Positions 57,201-64,000 of a stretch of DNA of 64,000 nucleotides are shown here, in pieces. How positions within the stretch are numbered: the stretch's first letter is position 1; each line of letters begins with the position of its first letter. The notes beneath the pieces are model-generated. The model was given only the letters and a program-made list of their open reading frames with translations. It was not told the origin of the DNA and did no database searches. A program made the translations under genes and the position numbers. Origin of the DNA: Prinsepia uniflora (Eukaryota; Streptophyta; Magnoliopsida; Rosales; Rosaceae); the NCBI GenBank assembly GCA_032719365.1, contig CM064872.1:72604752-72668751 (forward strand), written 5' to 3'.

Positions 57201-58257
57201 TGAAGTGGTTTTCGGGAATTGCATGTTTTGGAATTTGCATGTGAATTCGGACATAAGTCCTATGTTGACAAATTATGATTTCAGAATGATTTTTTTTTTG
57301 GAAAACGGATCATGATGAATTGTGTTTATAAATGGTTTTGGGTTTAAAGACCCGATTGATTGTTGGATCTGATTTTGGGTTTAAAGACCCGGTTAATTAA
57401 TGACGAGGGCGAGCCCGAAAAATTGGATTTAAAGATCCGGATTGAGTTTAAAGACTCGTGAGTTTAAAGACTCGGTTATTGTGATACCCCCGAGGCCTAT
57501 TGATTATGTTTTGAGTTTAAAGACTCGTTGATATCCCGAGAAGGCCTGATATTGAGTTTAAAGACTCGGATGGATCCAACGGTTTAATTGTGATTGTTGA
57601 TTCACTTTTTACTTGATTTACGTAATTGATGTTTCAAATTGACGGTTTATGGATTATGGTAATCTTATATTATTTTACACAAGTTATGACAGTTTTTCTG
57701 AAATGTTTTACATGTGTTTCGGAAAGTAAAGGGATTTCGAATGTTCAATACGCGGTTTTCGAATATCTGGTTATGCATGCGTGTTATAAAACTGGAGGGC
57801 GAACCCCGATTTCCTTAAACTGTTTTCTGCAACTTTTGTTTCGGTCCACTCACACTTTGTTGTTTTAACTACCCTCCAGGTCATGGTACGAGTTCGGGGG
57901 CTAGCGCCGAGGCAGAGGCAGAGGCATAAAGTTTTCCGTTGCGGAGTAGTTAGTTCACAGAGTAGGATTTGTTCTTTAACTTGTTTTGTAATATTATGCT
58001 CTGTGAAACTAAGGACTTGAGGTCCATTCGGTTGTATTTGTTTAATCTCCCTGGTCTGACAATGGGGTGTGTTGTAATATCATTTTGGTTTTCCGGTCCT
58101 TTGGGTTTGATTGTCAGACGGGAGCAGGATGCTTCCCGATTATCGAGGCGATAATAGGGGTGGGTCCTGTCATTCAGTCAACACTAGGTGCGGGGACAGG
58201 TACTTTTACTATCCTTGGTTGTGTTGTACCTATTTTGTTGTTGGATCTCGGGGTATA
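54282..58257 (+). pseudogene. Gag of element G, two stops, split by LTR H
   Basis: From ATG 54282 (MAPRREPPPQLED) the frame encodes a retrotransposon gag: WITRLERIFAVMHCP, AAYEWWYTLK, WETFKKRFLDQYYPRSF, then a CCHC knuckle CFYCGERDHLRREC (about 55079-55122). Stops lie at 54816-54818 (inside gag, frame resumes) and 55293-55295. Solo LTR H interrupts it at 55304, and the same frame continues at 58178 for about 25 codons (GTGTFTI, like the start of protease) before ending. No protease catalytic motif follows. Confidence 0.85.
55305..58172 (+). mobile_element. Solo LTR H nested in element G
   Basis: A 2.87-kb LTR, TGTAACACCCCGG to GGGTCCTGTCA, with perfect TTCAG duplication (55300-55304 and 58173-58177). 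Its start matches the 3' LTR of element J (63943), so H and J are of one subfamily. Bracket pair at 56953-56962 and 57844-57853; TTTAAAGA array at about 57335-57570. Confidence 0.9.
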
Positions 58258-58554
58258 GTTAGGCCTTACCCTAGGTGACCTGGAGTGACGAGGTTACAGG
58301 TTACGGTGAGTTCCGTTGAAGGATGACGGAAGTACGTTCCTAGAGTTTTCCCTTGCGTATTCCATGAAGTGTTAACTGGTAGTACCGGATAGAAGTACGT
58401 TCGATTGAGGAAGTGTTAGGAGTGTGGAACTGGTAGTTGGGGATGGTGTGAAATACCCAAGGTGGAGATGATAGACAGGAAACCTAGGATTCGTTGTTGT
58501 TAAGCTAGTGTTGATCACTGGATAGGAGACCCAGGTGTTGGGAACGAGCTGTGG

Positions 58555-58590
58555 AATTTCGGGGACGAAATTCTTTTTAGGAGGGTAGGT
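58555..58590 (+). promoter_or_regulatory. Palindrome and polypurine tract of element G
   Basis: AATTTCG-ggga-CGAAATT (58555-58572), then TAGGAGGGTAGGT just before the 3' LTR, the same layout as at 10784-10820. Confidence 0.75.
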
Positions 58591-59572
58591 TGTAAGGACC
58601 TGTCCCAGAAATTAGGGTTAAGACGGTGATTAGTGTTGGATTAGTGAGTTTAATCGATGGTTAGTTGGTTACGATAGGTCCGTTAGCGTCGAATGACGAT
58701 TTTGCCTATGGTCTGAGCAAATAGTTGACTTTTAGTTTGGGTGGTCAATTAGGTATTAACCGGTGACCGTGACGTAGTTCAGGACGTCACGAATCCGTAA
58801 ACAGGTGGCACGCCTGATTCCGACATCCGAGGAGGAAGTTATGATGTTCGGAAGGTTGAGGGTATTACCGTAATTTGGCTAAAATAGGGGGAAAGGTTGA
58901 CTTTTCGTACTATCGGGTTTTTGCACGTTGACCTAGGACCGTTAGGTAGATCTCGTCGTCCTGAGCTCAATGACAGGGCACGTGTTCATCGGACATTTGA
59001 CAGGTAAGATATGGGTCTAGAACGGCAAGGGAAAAACAGTAATTTTAACTTAGAGGGACATTTTGATCTTTTAGCTGCATTGGGATTTGGGCCAATCTGA
59101 TAAGGCCAGGTGTACAGTGGAGATTGGGATATTTGTGAGAGGGTTGAGGGGATTGTGACATGTGGCAAGGGGCTAGAGGTTTCTAGGATTTTTCACGATT
59201 CAAATTAAACGGTTTGTGTCGTGTGTGCCCGTGTGTGTGTTCGAACAAGTGAGAAGCAGAGGGTGAGATTGAGAGAAAATTGGACGTTGATCGTGAGTGT
59301 TTGTGTGTTTTGGTAAGTGAGTGAGTGCCTAGAGACTGAGTGAGAGATGGTGAGTGAGTTGTGAGGGCAGATTGTGTGAGGAAACTGATGTGTGTGCGGG
59401 GTGAGGTCTCAGAAAAAACTAGAGAACAGAGAGGGACCTTGGTGGTGGTGTGGCCGTGTGTTGATCCAATTGGACTCGAGGGGAAGTTGGGGACGACTCT
59501 GTGAACTCCAGGGAGTACGGCGGTGAGCACAGCGGCGATCGACAGGCAGGTAATTTCTTTCCCCGCGTAATT
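58591..59572 (+). repeat. 3' LTR of element G, truncated
   Basis: Matches 51415-52398 of the 5' LTR and stops at TAATT, where a reversed LTR end begins. Confidence 0.85.
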
Positions 59573-60612
59573 TGTCAGGACCCACCCCGGTTTCACCCCG
59601 AAAACCGAGGTACATCCTGCTCCCGTCTGACATCCCGATACAACACTAACGTAAACTACTAAACTACACCGTCAGACGCATGAGAGACTATATAAAACAT
59701 TCAGAATTTAAAGGTTTACAGAGCATAGTACTAAATACAAAAGGGAGAAAACCAATAACCAGTACAAGCACACGGAAAACTTTAAAACACTTCGGGGTCA
59801 CTCTCGTAACTTCTATGCCTTAGATGTTGCCTCGACGCCGGAACCCCGCTCTAGCTCCACGACCTGGAGGGCAATTTAAAAACAGAAAAGTGTGACTGGA
59901 CCATAAATTACAGAAAAGTTTCCAAAACCGTTTTATAAGAAAACCGGGTTTAGCCCTCCGTTTTGAAATCACATGCATAACCCAGTTACCAAAAACAGGT
60001 ATAAATCACACAAAGATCATCATAAAAACATTTACAGAATCATTATAAAAACAGTTATAGAAATCATATCATAGACATCATAAATCCGTATCATAAAACA
60101 AAAGTCTCCACCAATCATTATCCGATCAAACCTGCTGGACCTATCCGAGTCTTTAAACTCCCGAGTCTTTAAACTCAATTCAGGCCTCAATAATATCCGA
60201 GTCTTTAAACTCCCGAGTCTTTAAACTCAACAGGCCTACGGGGGAAATATCAATATATCCGAGTCTTTAAACTCCCGAGTCTTTAAACTCAATCTGGGCC
60301 CGTCCCCCGTCAAATATAATCCTGGTCTTTAAACCCAATATCCAGATCCAGCAAATCCAATCAAAACCATTTGAAAACCATTTTGAAATGTATGTCCAAA
60401 CCCGAATCCGAAATCACCGGTCTGATGCCCTTCCGGCATCCAGAACCGTCATTCCGAACCCAAATCCGGAAATCCACCTTCCAACTTTAAAACCAAATTC
60501 CGCTTTTTGAAATCCGATTCTAAAACCGAAAACCTTGATCATCGAAATCACGTCTCAAAATCCCTTTATAATCATTGAAAACCATTTATTGTTTGAAATC
60601 CCAAAACCATGG
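59573..60612 (-). mobile_element. Reversed LTR fragment I
   Basis: Starts TGTCAGGACCC, the reverse of a normal LTR end, and matches the 3' third of the G-type LTR on the minus strand, including TTTAAAGA units (about 60145-60335) and a damaged GTCCAGTCAC. Its other end is missing; likeness fades at about 60612. It inserted into, or was joined to, the 3' LTR of element G. Confidence 0.75.
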
Positions 60613-60775
60613 CATTATACTCAGAAATCGACATTCCTCGTAGGGCATGGGTCGCTCATCGAGGATGGGTCGCTCAGAAAACCATGCCATTTCTTCCGGG
60701 TCCCAAATCAATCTGAAAACCATTAATTTTAGGACCCATTATACCGTGGATATCCCTTCCGGTTCTTTAAACCTC
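60613..60775. other. Scrambled junction between fragment I and element J
   Basis: Short stretches are copied: ATGGGTCGCTCATCGAGG and ATGGGTCGCTCAGAAA lie side by side, and a similar ATGGGTCGCTTATCGA is in element J protease at about 60820. It looks like end-joining filler. Confidence 0.55.
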
Positions 60776-63700
60776 GATGTAATTTTGGGGATGGATTGGC
60801 TATCGGAGCATGGGTCGCTTATCGATTGCTGTAGCAAGCATGTGATTCTGCGAACCCCGGGTTTTCCGGAGGTTATCTTTCAGGGGGAGCGTGACGGTTC
60901 ACCTCCTGAAGTGATTTCTTCACTTACTGCTACCAAACTTCTACGGAAGGGATGCCAGGGTTATCTGGCGCTTGTCGTGTCGGAACAGGTTGATACTCCG
61001 GGTATCGACGGGATACCGGTGGTACGTGAGTTTCCGGATGCGTTCCCGGAAGACTTATCTGGATTACCACCACCGAGGGAGATCGAGTTTACAATTGAAC
61101 TACTCCCCGATACCCGACCTATATCCCAGGCACCATACCGGATGGCGCCGGCCGAGTTACGAGAACTCAAAACCCAATTGCAGGAGTTGGTGGATTTGGG
61201 ATATGTCTGACCGAGTACTTCACCGTGGGGAGAACCGGTGTTGTTCGTGAAGAAGAAGGAGGGGAGTCTCCGTTTGTGCATTGACTATCGACAACTCAAC
61301 AAAGTGACACTGAGGAACTAGTATCCTCTACCCAGGATCAATCCTTTTTGACCAGTTGCGGGGAGCACAATGCTTCTCGAAGATTGATTTACGGTCTGGG
61401 TATCACCAATTGAGGATTTCAGAGGAGGATATTCTGAAAACAGCTTTTCGAACCCGTTACTGACACTACGAGTTCCTAGTGATGCCTTTCGGCTTGACGA
61501 ATGCTCCAGCAGCATTCATGGATCTGATGAACCGGGTCTTCCGACCCTACTTGGATAAGTTCGTGATTGTGTTCATCGATGATATCTTAGTGTACTTAAG
61601 GAGTGCCCGAGCACATGAAGAACATCTACGGTTGGTGTTGGAGAAGTTGAGACAGGAACAGTTGTACGCCAAGCTGAGAAAGTGTCAGTTTTGGCTGAGC
61701 AGTATTGGTTTTCTGGGACATGTGATATCAACGGATGGGATTAGCGTGGATCCCCAGAAAACAGAGGCGATGACTAACTGGGCTAGACCGACAACGGTAA
61801 CGGAGGTACGGAGTTTTGTCGGGTTAGCAGGTTACTACCGGAGATTTATGGAGGGTTTCTCCAAAATTGCTGCACTGTTGACTCGATTGACTCGGAAGGG
61901 AGTAAAGTTTATTTGGGACGAGCAGTGTGATCGGAGTTTTCAAGAGTTGAAGGATCGATTGACCACTGCACCTGTTCTTGCATTGCCGGATGACAGTGGA
62001 GAGTTCGTGGTCTTTAGTGACGCATCACTACAAGGTTTGGGTTGCGTGTTGATGCAGACTGGTAAGGTTATCACCTACGCATCCCGACAGCTAAAGACTC
62101 ATGAGTTGAACTACCCTACCCATGATTTGGAGTTGGCGGCGGTGGTTCATGCTCTAAAAATCTGGAGACATTATCTATTCGGCGCAACGTGCCGGATATA
62201 CACCGACCACCAGAGCCTAAAGTACCTATTCACTCAGAAGGAGCTTAACATGAGACAACGGAGATGGTTAGAGCTGCTGAAGGATTATGACTATACAATT
62301 GAGTACCATCCGGGTAAGGCCAATGTGGTGGCAGATGCACTCAGCAGGAAGTCAGCAGGATCAGTTGCACACCTGGGGATGGTGTATCTTCCTTTGCTGG
62401 TGGAACTCCGGAAGACGGGAGTTATTTTGGATACGGATGAGCATGGAGCTTTGTTGGCCAGCTTTCATGTACGACCAGTGCTGATTGATCGGATCATCGA
62501 AGCACAACTTCAGGATCCGATACTCTGTATTTACAGGATTGAGGTCGATGCGAATGGGAGACAGGATTTTACCATCCGGGATGATGGAGCACTTGTGAAG
62601 TTGGGCTGTTTGTGTGTACCTGCAGTGGCAGAGTTACGGGCTGAAATTCTGGAGGAGGCCCATAGCTCGGCCTATGCTATGCATCCGGGAGGTACAAAGA
62701 TGTACCGTACCCTCCGGAACCATTATTGGTGGCCAAGAATGAAGAAAGATATTGCAGAGTTCGTGAGCAGATGCTTAACCTGTCAGCAGGTTAAGGCGGA
62801 GCGGCAGAGACCTTATGGGGCTATGCAGCCACTTCATATTCCCGAGTGGAAGTGGGATCACATCACCATGGACTTCGTCTTTAAGTTACCAAGGACTCAG
62901 AGTAGAGTTGACGGAGTATGGGTGATTGTGGACCGGTTAACCAAGTCAGCCCATTTTCTGCCAGTTCAGGAGACGTATAAACCTAATCGACTGGCTCAAT
63001 TGTTAGTAAAAGAAATCATACGATTGCATGGTACGCCGGAATCGATCGTGTCCGATCGTGATCTGCGTTTCACTTCCAGGTTCTGGCGGAATTTGAAAAC
63101 TACTTTGGGAACAACCCTACGTTTCAATACTGCTTTCCATCCACAGACCGATGGACAGTCTGAAAGGACCATTCAGACCCTGGAGGACATGATGAGGTCT
63201 TGTGTACTACAGTTTCAGGATTCATGGGATACTCATTTGCCATTGATGGAATTCGCTTACAACAACAGCTATCAGGCAAGTCTCGGGATGGCACCCTATG
63301 AGGCACTGTATGGTCGACAGTGTAGGACACCTATCTGCTGGATGGAGATAGGGGAACAAGCGGCTGTAGGGCCGGAGTTGATGGAATTAACCCTAGAAAC
63401 TGTTCGTGTTATCAAGGAAAGATAGAAGGCGGCACATGATCGCCAGAAGAGTTATGCCGATCGACGGATTCAAGACTTGGAATTTGAAGTGAGAGATTTT
63501 GTCTTCCTGAAGTTATCTCCGTGGAAAGGGATTATCCGTTTTGGTCGATGGGGGAAACTGAGTCCGCGTTTTATCGGACCATATGAGGTCGTGGAGAGGA
63601 TTGGCCGGGTTGCATACAGATTGGCACTACCTCCAGAACTTTCTAAAGTTCACGATGTTTTCCACATATCGATGCTGCGGAAGTACGTACATGATGCTTC

Positions 63701-63908
63701 CCATGTACTGGAGGAACAACCTATCGAACTCCGAGAAGATTTGAGCTTTGAGGAACAACCAGTACAGATCTTGGATCGGAAGGACAAGGTACTACGTCGG
63801 AAGACTATCCCTCTCGTGAAGATTCTCTGGAGAAACCAGAATGTAGAAGAAGCCACATGGGAGCCCGAGGCTCAGATGCGAGAGCAATTTCCTTATTTGT
63901 TTCTTTGA
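60776..63908 (+). pseudogene. Gypsy pol of element J (Tekay-like chromovirus), 5'-truncated
   Basis: Begins in the protease (LDVILGMDWLSEHGSLID), lacking gag and the protease active site, then RT (FIDDILVYL, about 61575), RNase H (FSDASLQGLG, about 62015), integrase zinc domain (HSSAYAMHPGG to CLTCQQVK, about 62660-62790), integrase core (DFVFKL, SDRDLRFTSRFW) and chromodomain-like end (ILWRNQNVEEATWEP, about 63820). Breaks: stops at 61208-61210, 61319-61321 and 61461-61463, about 2 nt lost near 61343, and a stop at 63423-63425. Between 61464 and 63422 the frame is open. Close to, but a different subfamily from, the 5286-13408 element. Not functional. Confidence 0.9.
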
Positions 63909-63942
63909 AATTTCGGGGCGAAATTTCTTAAGGGGGGAAGGT
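63908..63942 (+). promoter_or_regulatory. Palindrome and polypurine tract of element J
   Basis: AAATTTCG-ggg-CGAAATTT (63908-63926), then TTAAGGGGGGAAGGT before the 3' LTR. Confidence 0.78.
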
Positions 63943-64000
63943 TGTAACACCCCGGAAATTCGAGGATAATAATAATGTAATTTAATGTATGAATTGACGT
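63943..64000 (+). repeat. Start of the 3' LTR of element J
   Basis: TGTAACACCCCGGAAATTCG, as in solo LTR H. It continues past the window edge. Confidence 0.88.

Larger units (their letters stand above)
51415..59572 (+). mobile_element. Gypsy element G, non-autonomous (gag only), with nested LTR H
   Basis: 5' LTR 51415-54174, a short inside of about 1.54 kb (54175-55304 and 58178-58590), then the first 982 bp of the 3' LTR (58591-59572). The 3' LTR is cut by the reversed fragment starting at 59573. Only gag is present; protease, RT, RNase H and integrase are absent. The LTR copies differ by several percent, so it is older than the element at 5286-13408. It cuts the copia remnant at 51414. The right-hand target duplication is not in the window. 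Confidence 0.85.

Overview
This is nuclear DNA of a flowering plant, most likely a eudicot. The signs are plant-type split genes with GT-AG introns, chromodomain Ty3/gypsy and Ty1/copia retrotransposons, a plant LINE, a TRIM element, and two ordinary plant genes. I could not name the species from sequence alone.

Layout. (1) 1-27556: a minus-strand LINE is split in two (1-893 and 26815-27556) by one 25.9-kb stack of nested LTR elements. The order is LINE > solo LTR C (894-26814) > solo LTR B (2496-19840), and inside B sit solo LTR A (2592-5262), a gypsy element with coding region (5286-13408) and reversed solo LTR F (14778-18128). C also holds solo LTR D (20805-26724), which holds solo LTR E (21759-24618). 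Most junctions carry 5-bp target-site duplications, and taking out the whole stack with one duplication copy restores the LINE reading frame. (2) 28694-41963: a 19-exon gene for a mitochondrial DnaJ co-chaperone (ATJ1 type). A very young 368-bp TRIM sits inside exon 13 and a decayed copia element fills the last intron. (3) 43645-45196, minus strand: an intact two-exon purine permease gene. (4) 45197-48880: AT-rich spacer with a near-complete foldback DNA transposon. (5) 48880-64000: a minus-strand copia remnant cut by a non-autonomous gypsy element G (with solo LTR H nested in it), then a broken junction of a reversed LTR fragment with a second truncated gypsy element J whose 3' LTR runs off the window.

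The two host genes have no evident functional link. The gypsy elements are chromoviruses (probably Tekay/Del clade, from the RT, integrase and C-terminal chromodomain-like segment), and all have stop codons or deletions.

The most unusual signal is in the large (2.6-3.4 kb) gypsy LTRs. Although their sequences differ greatly, they share a bracket: a splice-donor-like GTGAGTGGAC upstream and its exact complement GTCCACTCAC 0.6-1.5 kb downstream, just before a T-rich tract and CCCTYCAG. That CCCTYC is itself paired with an upstream GGAGGG/GAAGGG. Between the two ends lie arrays of small hairpins. Several of these stems show paired, compensating base changes between copies, which suggests a conserved folded RNA (or DNA) structure not explained by the usual LTR parts.
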